10,695 nucleotides of DNA from Oscillospiraceae bacterium (GTDB lineage Bacteria; Bacillota; Clostridia; Oscillospirales; Oscillospiraceae), in contig JAFOJR010000142.1 in assembly GCA_017420125.1 (NCBI GenBank), positions 1 to 10,695 on the forward strand, in the 5' to 3' direction. The position numbers were made by a program, and so were the translations under genes. Positions 1 through 6,772 of the stretch are shown piece after piece (the first letter of the stretch is position 1; every line of letters begins with the position of its first letter). Under the pieces are notes generated by a model. The model worked only from the letters and a program-made list of their open reading frames with translations, was not told where the DNA came from and made no database searches.

Positions 1-1
1 G

Positions 2-589
2 CTTGTGCTCACAGAGGGCGCAAAGGGCATGAAGGGCGCCATCGCAAAGGCAGAGGAACTGGCCCGGGAGATTCCCGGCGGCTTTATTCCGGGCCAGTTT
101 GTGAATCCCGCCAATCCCGCCATCCACAAGGCGACCACCGGGCCGGAGATCTGGAAAGACACGGACGGCAAAGTGGATGTCTTTATTGCCGGCGTCGGCA
201 CCGGCGGCACCGTAACCGGCGCGGGGGAATATCTCAAGGAGCAGAATCCGGAGATCAAGGTTGTGGCCCTGGAGCCGGAAGATTCCCCCGTCCTTTCGGA
301 AGGGAAGGCCGGCGCCCACAAGATTCAGGGCATCGGCGCCGGGTTTGTGCCGGATGTGCTGAACACGCAGGTGTATGACGAGGTCTTCAAGGCGTCCAAT
401 CAGGACGCGTTTGAAACGGCCAAACTGCTTGCGAAGAAAGAGGGCATCTCTGTGGGCATTTCCTCCGGCGCGGCTCTTTTCGGCGCGATTACACTGGCAA
501 AACGGCCGGAAAACAAAGGCAAGGTCATTGTCGCGCTGCTGCCGGACAGCGGCGACCGCTACTACTCCACGGCACTTTTTACAGAATAA
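2..589 (+). CDS. cysK: Cysteine synthase (O-acetylserine sulfhydrylase), 5' end cut by window edge
   Basis: This PLP enzyme joins sulfide to O-acetylserine to make cysteine in the cytoplasm. The frame is open to the first base, so about 110 N-terminal residues, including the PLP lysine and the substrate loop, lie outside the window. About 195 residues are visible and follow the CysK family in order: LTEGAKGMKGAI, the FxNPANPAIH stretch, the PLP phosphate loop GVGTGGTVTG, QGIGAGFVP, GISSGAA, and the C-terminal DSGDRYYST that ends most CysK proteins. The GTG at base 5 is only the first possible start codon in view, not the real start. Codons mostly end in C or G, as in well expressed genes. CysK against CysM or cystathionine beta-synthase is decided by the GFVP and DRYYST signatures. 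It may be cotranscribed with the sulfur-related genes downstream, because no promoter is visible between them. Confidence 0.95.
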   Translation, partial: LVLTEGAKGMKGAIAKAEELAREIPGGFIPGQFVNPANPAIHKATTGPEIWKDTDGKVDVFIAGVGTGGTVTGAGEYLKEQNPEIKVVALEPEDSPVLSEGKAGAHKIQGIGAGFVPDVLNTQVYDEVFKASNQDAFETAKLLAKKEGISVGISSGAALFGAITLAKRPENKGKVIVALLPDSGDRYYSTALFTE

Positions 590-595
590 ACCGCG

Positions 596-638
596 AGGCA
601 GGATATCGGCCATGCCTCTGGCCGATATCCTGCTGCCT
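596..638 (+). other. Hairpin after cysK without T tract
   Basis: CAGGATATCGGCC (599-611) pairs perfectly over 13 bases with 620-632 around an 8-base loop, and AGGCA/TGCCT (596-600/634-638) can extend the stem past a small bulge. The bases after it are GAAAGGGCGAG, so it lacks the T run of an intrinsic terminator. It could act as an mRNA 3' stabiliser, a Rho-linked or partial terminator, or a processing site between cysK and the next genes. Confidence 0.55.
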
Positions 639-701
639 GAAAGGGCGAGAACGCGGCGGCGGAAATGAAATCGGAAGAAGAAAGAAGGAGTCGGAAGAAC
701 C

Positions 702-1325
702 ATGAAGTCTATCCTTGCTTTTGGCGATTCGAACACCTGGGGACTGATTCCCGGATCGAAAGAACGATATCCCTGGACGGTTCGATGGACCGGCGCTCTG
801 GAGCGCCGGTCCTCATCTCTCCGCGTCATGGAAGAGGGTTTGTGCGGGAGAACAACCGCGTTTGAAGATGATCTCCGGCCCGGGCGGAGAGGGGCTTCCG
901 CGCTTCCGATGATTCTGGAAAGCCACCATCCGCTGGACGCGGCTGTCGTCATGCTGGGAACCAACGACTGCAAGCGTGTTTATTCTGCCTCGGAAGACAC
1001 CATCGGAAAAGGCATGGAACTCTGCCTCGACGAACTGGAAAAGTATCTTCCCCCGCGCAGCATCCTTCTCGTTTCCCCCATATGGCTTGGAGAAGAGGTG
1101 TGGAAGCCGGATAAAGATCCCGAATTCGGTGCCCGGTCCGTACTCACCTGCCGCAGACTGAAGGAGGTGTACGGCCGCATCGCAAAAGAAAGAGGGACCG
1201 CATTTCTGGCCGCGTCGGACTATGTCCTTGCCAGTGAGGCGGACGAAGAGCACATGGACGCAGAAGGGCACCGCATCTTTGCCGCGGCTGTATATGAAAA
1301 ACTGAGGGAAATGAACGCTGTTTAG
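702..1325 (+). CDS. SGNH/GDSL-family esterase or acyltransferase
   Basis: A 207-residue cytoplasmic hydrolase without signal peptide. The SGNH blocks are visible: FGDSN with nucleophile Ser10, the conserved RWTG at 29-31, EEGLxGRTT at 44-52, GTND at 86-89, and Asp181-x-x-His184 in DEEHMDAEGH as the catalytic acid/base pair. Length and the order FGDS-TWG, RWTG, EEGL-RTT, MLGTND match the small arylesterase/acyltransferase group whose studied member is MsAcT of Mycobacterium smegmatis. Such enzymes hydrolyse or transfer short acyl groups; the natural substrate is not predictable. AAGGAG about 13 bases before ATG 702 supports the start. It opens the seven-gene run, 72 bases before the next gene. 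Compared with MsAcT the segment between RWTG and EEGL is about one residue shorter, exactly where a perfect 26-base palindrome sits in the DNA (787-812). Confidence 0.9.
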   Translation: MKSILAFGDSNTWGLIPGSKERYPWTVRWTGALERRSSSLRVMEEGLCGRTTAFEDDLRPGRRGASALPMILESHHPLDAAVVMLGTNDCKRVYSASEDTIGKGMELCLDELEKYLPPRSILLVSPIWLGEEVWKPDKDPEFGARSVLTCRRLKEVYGRIAKERGTAFLAASDYVLASEADEEHMDAEGHRIFAAAVYEKLREMNAV

Positions 1326-1329
1326 CGGC

Positions 1330-1378
1330 ATATGATGGTCCGGAGACCGGAAATCGCGACGGTCCGGGCCAATCATAT
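1330..1378 (+). promoter_or_regulatory. Structured leader between SGNH gene and ligase gene
   Basis: ATATGAT (1330-1336) is complementary to ATCATAT (1372-1378), and GG/CC next to it extends the stem past one unpaired A. Inside are a small hairpin TCCGG-AGA-CCGGA (1339-1351) and a second copy of GGTCCGG (1361-1367 against 1337-1343). Four T bases overlap and follow the outer arm (1378-1381), and the ribosome site AAGGAG starts at 1383. The layout suggests an RNA fold just upstream of the ligase ribosome site. It was found by eye, has no known family match, and could be chance. Confidence 0.3.
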
Positions 1379-1397
1379 TTTGAAGGAGTGGGATGTT

Positions 1398-2621
1398 GTG
1401 AGTTTTTTGCAGGATATTTATCAATATATGAAAAACGGAGAATCCGAAACGGAAAATCTGGGGCTTGAAATCGAGCATTTTGTCGTGGACGAAACGGGCA
1501 GTCAGATTCCGTTTGACGAGATTTCTTCGCTGATCGATACGGTGGGCAGGGCCATGGGCGCGGAAATAATATATGTGGACGGACATCCCGTGGGGTATTA
1601 CAACGGAAAATATTCCATCAGTCTTGAGCCCGCCTGCCAGTTTGAAATAAGCGTCAATCCGTATTCGTCTCTGGCAGAGATCGAAAGCGTCTATCGGGAG
1701 TTTCTTTCCGTCTGGGAGCCTCTGTTTGCCCGGCGGGGCTATCAGCTCGTTACCAAGGGAAATCTGCCTCTGGTGGAGCGCGGCGTGATCTCCCCCGACC
1801 AGATTCCCCTGTCCCCCAAAAAGCGGTATCAGTATATGGACGCGTATTTCAGGGAGAGCGGGAAATACGGCAAATATATGATGCGGGCCTCCGCTTCCAC
1901 CCAGATTTCCGTTGATTATAAATCGGAAGCGGACCTGATCCGAAAGCTGCGCCTGCTCCAGAAGATTTCCCCGGTTCTCATGATCATGATGGAAAACAAG
2001 ACCGAGGCCGCATCTACCCTGCCGGGTGTTTCGGACAGGCCGCATCTGCTCCGCATTCAGGAATGGGATGACCTTGATCCCAGCAGAACGGGATTTTTTC
2101 CCGGCTCGTTTGATGCGGACTTCGGATATCAGAAAGCCGCTGACGCGGTGTATCACACGCCCCTGATCCTGCTTACGGACAACGGCGCCACCATAGACGT
2201 GGGGAGCAAAACCGCCAAAGACCTGTATCAGGAGCGGGTGATTTCCCCGGAGAGCGGGGACGAAGCAAGAAGGGAAAAGCTGGTGGAGCATTTTCTTTCC
2301 ATGGGATTTTTCCACTTCAGAATCAAGAAATATATCGAGATACGGGTTGCCGACAGCGTTCCGATTGACAGGGCGATGGGCTATGCCGCGCTTTTAAAGG
2401 GCATTGTCTACTCGGAGCACAATCTGGATGCGCTGGAGAAACAGCTGGCGGATGTGACGGAAGCGGACGCCATACAGGAAGCCGTCCATAAGATCGAAAA
2501 AGACGGCATGCAGGCGGTGATTTACTGTGACATGACAGCCGCGCAGTGGGCGGCACGTCTGATCGAACTGGCCCGAGACGGGCTTGCGGATGATGAGAGG
2601 GAGTATCTGTGCCATGTGTGA
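1398..2621 (+). CDS. Glutamate-cysteine ligase family protein (GCS2 type, EgtA/plant-GshA-like)
   Basis: A 407-residue ATP-dependent ligase predicted to join the gamma-carboxyl of glutamate to the amine of cysteine or a related amine. GTG 1398 is preferred because AAGGAG (1383-1388) lies 9 bases upstream; ATG 1332 in the same frame has no ribosome site and its extra 22 residues would overlap the structured leader. Family features: LGLEIEHFV (21-29) with Glu24 and Glu26, SLEPACQFEIS (75-85), PKKRYQYMDAYF (140-151) and MMRASASTQISVDY (161-174), the ATP/metal and substrate core of the GCS2 fold found in plant and proteobacterial GshA and actinobacterial EgtA. It is somewhat shorter than those. 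No glutathione synthetase is in the window, so gamma-glutamylcysteine may be an intermediate or end product. Its last 8 bases overlap the amidotransferase gene, implying coupled translation. The true acceptor amine is unknown. Confidence 0.83.
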   Translation: MSFLQDIYQYMKNGESETENLGLEIEHFVVDETGSQIPFDEISSLIDTVGRAMGAEIIYVDGHPVGYYNGKYSISLEPACQFEISVNPYSSLAEIESVYREFLSVWEPLFARRGYQLVTKGNLPLVERGVISPDQIPLSPKKRYQYMDAYFRESGKYGKYMMRASASTQISVDYKSEADLIRKLRLLQKISPVLMIMMENKTEAASTLPGVSDRPHLLRIQEWDDLDPSRTGFFPGSFDADFGYQKAADAVYHTPLILLTDNGATIDVGSKTAKDLYQERVISPESGDEARREKLVEHFLSMGFFHFRIKKYIEIRVADSVPIDRAMGYAALLKGIVYSEHNLDALEKQLADVTEADAIQEAVHKIEKDGMQAVIYCDMTAAQWAARLIELARDGLADDEREYLCHV

Positions 2622-3387
2622 GATTTTCGGCGTAACAGCCGCCAGGCGCATCAGAGTCAATGAACTGCTTCATACGTTTTTCAGCCACAGCACGGAGCAC
2701 CGGAACGGGTGGGGGCTGGTGCTGCTGGATGACCAGCCGGTTTCCATCGAAAAAGAGCCGAAACGGGCCTTGGACAGCCTGTATCTGCAAAACAGATTAA
2801 AAAGCAGCATCGAAACGGCACGGTGCCTCGCCCACATCCGGCGGGCGACAATCGGCGATGTGTGCCCTGCCAATACCCATCCCTTTTCCCGGCAGGACGA
2901 TTCCGGAAGAACATGGATTCTGGCCCACAACGGAACCATATTTGATTCCGAGATCTTAGCGCCGTATCAGTATGTCCAGGAAGGGGCCACCGACAGCGAA
3001 AGAATTCTGCTCTATCTCGTGGATGAGGTCAACCGGCTGTATAGGGAACAGGGCGCCCCGCTGGGGAAAGACCAGCGGATCGGCATCGTGGAGAAGGCCG
3101 CCCGAAGCATCGCGCCGGAGAATAAACTGAATTTTCTGCTGTCAGACGGCGATTTCCTTTATGTGCATAAAAACGAAGCGGGCACGCTTTTTCAAAAAGA
3201 AACGGAAGACGGCGTGATTTTTTCCACCCGGCCGCTGGATGACGGCGGCTGGACGGAGGTGCCCGGCAATCAGCTTTTTGTTTACAGAGACGGGAAATTA
3301 ATCTATACCGGGGCAAGGCATGAGGGCACCTATGTGCACAGCGAAGAAAAGCTGAAGCTGCTCTATTTTGCCTATTCCGGATTATAA
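2614..3387 (+). CDS. Class II glutamine amidotransferase (GATase_4/EgtC-like)
   Basis: A 257-residue N-terminal nucleophile amidohydrolase. Starting at ATG 2614 places Cys2 directly after the initiator Met, as the family requires; upstream in-frame starts would bury it. GAGAGGGAG ends 10 bases before the ATG. Visible motifs: MCEIFG (1-6), GWG (32-34), HIRRAT (74-79) with Arg76 for the glutamate carboxylate, NTHPF (87-91), AHNGTI (104-109) forming the oxyanion site, and TDSE (126-129). There is no synthase domain and no ammonia-channel partner, so it is a stand-alone member like YafJ or EgtC. EgtC hydrolyses a gamma-glutamyl bond made by EgtA in ergothioneine synthesis. The ATGTGTGA overlap with the ligase gene argues for a similar add-then-remove gamma-glutamyl pair here. 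That substrate link is inference; simple glutaminase activity or ammonia supply remains possible. Confidence 0.88.
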   Translation: MCEIFGVTAARRIRVNELLHTFFSHSTEHRNGWGLVLLDDQPVSIEKEPKRALDSLYLQNRLKSSIETARCLAHIRRATIGDVCPANTHPFSRQDDSGRTWILAHNGTIFDSEILAPYQYVQEGATDSERILLYLVDEVNRLYREQGAPLGKDQRIGIVEKAARSIAPENKLNFLLSDGDFLYVHKNEAGTLFQKETEDGVIFSTRPLDDGGWTEVPGNQLFVYRDGKLIYTGARHEGTYVHSEEKLKLLYFAYSGL

Positions 3388-3427
3388 AAAACCTGCTTTA
3401 AAGGGCTCGGCCCGGAGGTGAAGAGGA

Positions 3428-4546
3428 ATGACGGAGACAAAAGCCGGCTTTTGTATGGAGCTGGCCGACAAGCTGGAACGCGACGGGAACCTGACGGATG
3501 AGGAGCTTGCTTCCGTCCTGCTCTGTGACGATCCGCGTTTTGGCGGGTATCTGGCCGAAAAGGCCAGAGACGTAAGGGAGCGGGTTTACGGAAAGGACGT
3601 ATATCTCCGCGGGCTGATTGAATTTACAAATTACTGCAAAAACAACTGCTATTACTGCGGCATCCGGAGCGGGAACAAGAACGCGGAACGATACCGCCTG
3701 AGCGAAGAAGAGATCCTCTCCTGCAGTGATCTGGGCTACGCGCTGGGATTTCGCACCTTTGTTCTGCAGGGCGGCGAGGACCCGTATGATACGGACGAGC
3801 GGATCGTTTCCATCGTGCGGGGGATAAAGGAGCGGCATCCGGACACGGCCGTTACCCTGTCTGTCGGCGAGCGGGAACGGGAGAGCTATCAGAAATTTTA
3901 TGACGCGGGCGCTGACCGGTATCTGCTTCGCCACGAGACCGCCGACAAAGACCATTACGGGATGCTGCATCCGGAAAACATGTCCTATGAGCGCAGGATG
4001 AACTGTCTGCGGGATTTAAAGGAGATCGGGTTTCAGGTGGGGCGCGGCATGATGGTGGGCTCCCCCGGCCAGACCACGGAACATCTGATCAAGGATTTGC
4101 GGTTTCTGAAGGCGTTTGCGTCGGAAATGGTGGGGATCGGTCCGTTTATTCCCCACCATGACACGCAGTACGCAAACGCGCCCCCCGGAACGGCGGAGAT
4201 GACCCTCCGTCTGCTGTCCGTCATCCGCCTGCTTCTGCCGGAGGTGCTTCTGCCGGCCACCACCGCCCTTGGGACAGTGGATGCCCTGGGGCGGGAAAAA
4301 GGGTTCGCGGCGGGGGCAAATGTTGCCATGCCGAATCTGTCGCCGGTGGGCGTCCGGGGGAAATATCTGCTGTATGACAACAAGATCTGCACCGGAGATG
4401 AGGCGGCGGAATGTATCCGCTGTATGTCGATGCGGGTGGCCGGGGCCGGCTATGCGGTTGTGCAGAGCCGGGGCGACCACATCAGGTACCGGAAGGGAGA
4501 AGCCGGAGCGGGCACTGTCCTGCCGGCGGCATCGCCGGAAGCATAA
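3428..4546 (+). CDS. hydE: HydE-like radical SAM maturase of [FeFe]-hydrogenase H-cluster
   Basis: A 372-residue radical SAM enzyme. Cys70-x3-Cys74-x2-Cys77 (CKNNCYYC) binds the SAM [4Fe-4S] cluster. The rest closely tracks Thermotoga HydE: IEFTNYC, LQGGEDPY (113-120), AVTLSVGE, GADRYLLRHET (161-171), MVGSPGQT (209-216), GIGPFIPHHDT (236-246), PATTALGT (276-283), GANVAMPN (296-303). The auxiliary-cluster triad Cys321-x7-Cys329-x2-Cys332 is kept; many HydE proteins lack it. HydE converts a cysteine-bound Fe(CO)2(CN) precursor during H-cluster assembly. GGAGGTG (3414-3420) lies 7 bases before ATG 3428. Compared with the roughly 348-residue Thermotoga protein there is a short extra C-terminal tail. 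hydF, hydG and a hydrogenase gene are absent here, so HydE either works in trans or has a related role within this sulfur operon. PylB is the next closest family, but the PFIPH and PATTA motifs favour HydE. Confidence 0.9.
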   Translation: MTETKAGFCMELADKLERDGNLTDEELASVLLCDDPRFGGYLAEKARDVRERVYGKDVYLRGLIEFTNYCKNNCYYCGIRSGNKNAERYRLSEEEILSCSDLGYALGFRTFVLQGGEDPYDTDERIVSIVRGIKERHPDTAVTLSVGERERESYQKFYDAGADRYLLRHETADKDHYGMLHPENMSYERRMNCLRDLKEIGFQVGRGMMVGSPGQTTEHLIKDLRFLKAFASEMVGIGPFIPHHDTQYANAPPGTAEMTLRLLSVIRLLLPEVLLPATTALGTVDALGREKGFAAGANVAMPNLSPVGVRGKYLLYDNKICTGDEAAECIRCMSMRVAGAGYAVVQSRGDHIRYRKGEAGAGTVLPAASPEA

Positions 4547-4590
4547 CGAGACATTGGGGAATTTTTCACTGAACCGGAGAGGGGTTTGTT

Positions 4591-5529
4591 ATGGCAATCA
4601 ACAAATATGAAGAGCTGCAGCGGCTGACGGAAACGGGAAACAGGGTGACCGTCCCGTTTGAAATCGACGGAAAAACGTATATCAGGGCGTTTCAGCCGCG
4701 GGAGCGGCTGTTCGTTTTGGGGGCCGGCCACATCGCCCAGCCCGTATGCCGCTATGCGGCCGACCTGGGCTTTACGGTCACCGTTGTGGACGACCGGCCC
4801 GATTTTGCAAACCGGGCGCGGTTTCCGGAAGCGGAAACCGTGGTGTGCGACGCGTTTTCCAGTGCCATACCGAAGCTGGATATCAAAGCGCAGGATTATA
4901 TCGTGATTGTGACGCGGGGCCACCGCTATGACGGGGAATGCCTGCGGGCCATCCTCTCCCGGGAGGCGCGCCCCAAGTATCTCGGGATGATCGGCTCCAA
5001 AAGACGGGTGATCGAACTGCTGAACCTGCTCCAGCAGGAGGGGTTTTCCCGGGATGATCTGGACCGGATCTATGCGCCCATCGGCGTGGACATTCACGCG
5101 CTGACCATCAAGGAAATCGCCATTTCCATTGTCGCCCAGCTGATTCAGGCCCGCCGTGAGACAGAGGGCCGGCAGGAGAAGGGGACGCTTCTTGTCATGG
5201 ACGATATTGACCCGGCCCTGCTGAAATTTTTATCCCGCGCCGATGTGCCGAAGGCCGCCATTCTGGTCTATGAGACAAGCGGGTCCACCCCCGCCAAGGC
5301 GGGGGCGATCATGGCGGTTGACCATGAATTTCAAACGGCGGGCACCATAGGCGGGGGATGCGGCGAGGCCGCGGTCCGCCTGCAGGCATACGACCTGATC
5401 GGCACGGGAGAAAAGCGCTGTGTCGAGGTGGACCTGAGCAACGATCTGGCGGAGGAAGAAGGCATGGTCTGCGGCGGCAGGATGAAGATATTGATTCAGG
5501 ATGTGGGCGGCGCGCAGGAGGAATCCTGA
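4591..5529 (+). CDS. XdhC/CoxI-family protein with reversed domain order
   Basis: A 312-residue protein of the family that binds molybdenum cofactor and helps sulfurate and insert it into xanthine dehydrogenase-type enzymes. Residues about 38-187 form the Rossmann XdhC_C domain: LGAGHIAQ (43-50), VVDDRPDFANRARFP (65-79), VTRGHRYD (107-114), MIGSKRR (133-139), APIGVDIHA (162-170). Residues about 220-303 form the XdhC_CoxI domain: ETSGSTPAKAGAIM (228-241), GTIGGGCGEAAV (251-262) with Cys257, and GMVCGG (291-296) with Cys294. In Rhodobacter XdhC and most annotated members the CoxI domain comes first; here it is last. Both conserved cysteines are present, so function is probably kept. GGAGAGGGG precedes ATG 4591. 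No molybdenum hydroxylase genes are in view. A cysteine desulfurase two genes downstream fits, because R. capsulatus XdhC works with NifS4. Confidence 0.9.
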   Translation: MAINKYEELQRLTETGNRVTVPFEIDGKTYIRAFQPRERLFVLGAGHIAQPVCRYAADLGFTVTVVDDRPDFANRARFPEAETVVCDAFSSAIPKLDIKAQDYIVIVTRGHRYDGECLRAILSREARPKYLGMIGSKRRVIELLNLLQQEGFSRDDLDRIYAPIGVDIHALTIKEIAISIVAQLIQARRETEGRQEKGTLLVMDDIDPALLKFLSRADVPKAAILVYETSGSTPAKAGAIMAVDHEFQTAGTIGGGCGEAAVRLQAYDLIGTGEKRCVEVDLSNDLAEEEGMVCGGRMKILIQDVGGAQEES

Positions 5530-5562
5530 TGAATCGGCCGTGCATAGAAGGAGAAATGTCTG

Positions 5563-6654
5563 ATGCAGTATGGAAAAAGCGCGCTCATCGCCATGAGCGG
5601 CGGGGTTGACAGCTCTGTGGCCGCCTGTCTGATGGTTCGGGACGGATACCGCTGTGTGGGGGCTACGATGCGCCTTTACAGAAATTCCGACATCGGACTG
5701 GGCCAGTATCATACGTGCTGTTCCCAGAAAGATATGGATGATGCGGGGGACGTGGCGTTTCAGCTGGACATTCCCTATGAGATTCTTGACTTCACTTCGG
5801 CGTTTAAGGAACAGGTGATTGAGAAATTCATCCGGGTCTACGAAGAAGGCGGAACGCCCAATCCGTGCATCGACTGCAATCGGTACATGAAGTTTGACAA
5901 GCTGTTTGCCTTTGCGGATCAGTCGAACCTGTCTTATATCGTCACCGGTCATTACGCAAGGATACGATATGACGCGGCGTCCGGCAGATATGTGCTTTCC
6001 AAGGCGGCGGACCCGGACAAGGACCAGAGCTATGTCCTGTATATGCTCACCCAGGAACAGCTTAAAAGGATTCGGTTTCCGCTGGGAGAAATGACAAAGG
6101 CAGAGGTGCGAAACATCGCCCGGCGGCAGGGGTTCTGCAATTCCCAAAAACACGACAGCCAGGACATCTGTTTCGTCCCGGACGGCGATTATGCCGGGTT
6201 CATGGAGCGGTATACGGGGGAAAACTATCCGGAAGGAGACTTTCTGGACGTTTCCGGCCGCGTCGCGGGGCGGCATAAGGGCGCAGTGCGGTATACCATC
6301 GGGCAGAGAAAGGGACTGGGCATTGCGGCGGGAGAGCCGCTGTATGTTCTGGGAAAAAACATGGCGGACAATACGGTGACCGTCGGCAGGAAGGAATTGT
6401 TGTATCACACGGCGCTCACCGCGTCCGATGTGAACTGGATTTCCATTCCGGAGCCGAAAGAGCCGATTCGGTGCAGGGCAAAAACACGGTACCGGCAGGA
6501 GGAGCAGTGGGCCACGGTTTATCCGGAGTCGCCCGGACGCATACGGGTCGTATTTGACGCGCCCCAGCGGGCGGTGACACCCGGTCAGGCAGTGGTCTTA
6601 TACGACGGCGGCGATGTGGTGGGCGGCGGCACGATTTGTTCCGTGGAAGCATAG
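5563..6654 (+). CDS. mnmA: tRNA 2-thiouridine(34) synthase MnmA
   Basis: A 363-residue, full-length MnmA, which activates U34 of Lys, Glu and Gln tRNAs with ATP and replaces its O2 with sulfur. The PP-loop SGGVDSS is at 12-18, the catalytic cysteine Cys105 in NPCIDCN (100-106), TGHYAR at 128-133, the tRNA-binding PDKDQSY at 151-157 and the second catalytic cysteine Cys203 in SQDIC (199-203). GxRKGLGI and the C-terminal beta-barrel follow. Cys102 adds a CxxC at the active site, and Cys52-Cys53 sit in TCCSQKD, as in the clostridial subtype; cysteines in this area bind an iron-sulfur cluster in several tRNA thiolases. AAGGAG (5548-5553) is 9 bases before ATG 5563; an ATG at 5556 is out of frame. 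The cysteine desulfurase gene follows after 118 bases, as in the Bacillus YrvO-MnmA partnership. Confidence 0.95.
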   Translation: MQYGKSALIAMSGGVDSSVAACLMVRDGYRCVGATMRLYRNSDIGLGQYHTCCSQKDMDDAGDVAFQLDIPYEILDFTSAFKEQVIEKFIRVYEEGGTPNPCIDCNRYMKFDKLFAFADQSNLSYIVTGHYARIRYDAASGRYVLSKAADPDKDQSYVLYMLTQEQLKRIRFPLGEMTKAEVRNIARRQGFCNSQKHDSQDICFVPDGDYAGFMERYTGENYPEGDFLDVSGRVAGRHKGAVRYTIGQRKGLGIAAGEPLYVLGKNMADNTVTVGRKELLYHTALTASDVNWISIPEPKEPIRCRAKTRYRQEEQWATVYPESPGRIRVVFDAPQRAVTPGQAVVLYDGGDVVGGGTICSVEA

Positions 6655-6716
6655 GGGCCGGGCCCTCTGGCAGAAGGCCCTGTGAAAAAAACGCCGGGAC
6701 GCCGCGTTTGTGCCTG

Positions 6717-6737
6717 CCGCCGGCTTCTGCCCGGCGG
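6717..6737 (+). other. GC-rich hairpin between mnmA and desulfurase gene
   Basis: CCGCCGG (6717-6723) pairs perfectly with CCGGCGG (6731-6737) around a 7-base loop. No T run follows, so it is not a standard terminator. It lies about 35 bases before the desulfurase start in the widest gap of the operon (6655-6772) and may lower or separate expression of the last gene. In such GC-rich DNA a chance hairpin is also likely. Confidence 0.3.
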
Positions 6738-6772
6738 GCGGCGGATGGTCCGGCGCGATACGGGGGAATGAA

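Noticed and set aside
1332..1397. Upstream ATG 1332 as the ligase start
   Set aside because: There is no ribosome site before it, while GTG 1398 has AAGGAG 9 bases upstream and gives the usual N-terminus just before LGLEIEH.
813..2315. 500-codon open frame on the minus strand opposite the SGNH and ligase genes
   Set aside because: It runs antisense across two well recognised genes, has no recognisable domain, and is explained by GC-rich third positions giving few stops on the opposite strand.
3388..3427. Possible promoter between amidotransferase and hydE genes
   Set aside because: Only 40 bases, with a ribosome site but no plausible -35/-10 pair.
4819..4840. Perfect 9-base inverted repeat with 4-base loop (CGGTTTCCG arms) within the xdhC-like gene
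   Set aside because: It lies in conserved coding sequence (RFPEAETV) and is short enough to be chance or codon-driven; no regulatory context.
5288..5305. CCCCCGCC-AA-GGCGGGGG palindrome in the xdhC-like gene
   Set aside because: It encodes the conserved STPAKAGA motif; GC-rich codons for Pro, Ala and Gly produce such symmetry easily.
5230..6408. 392-codon minus-strand open frame opposite xdhC-like and mnmA genes
   Set aside because: The plus-strand genes carry all expected motifs; this frame has none and no credible ribosome site.
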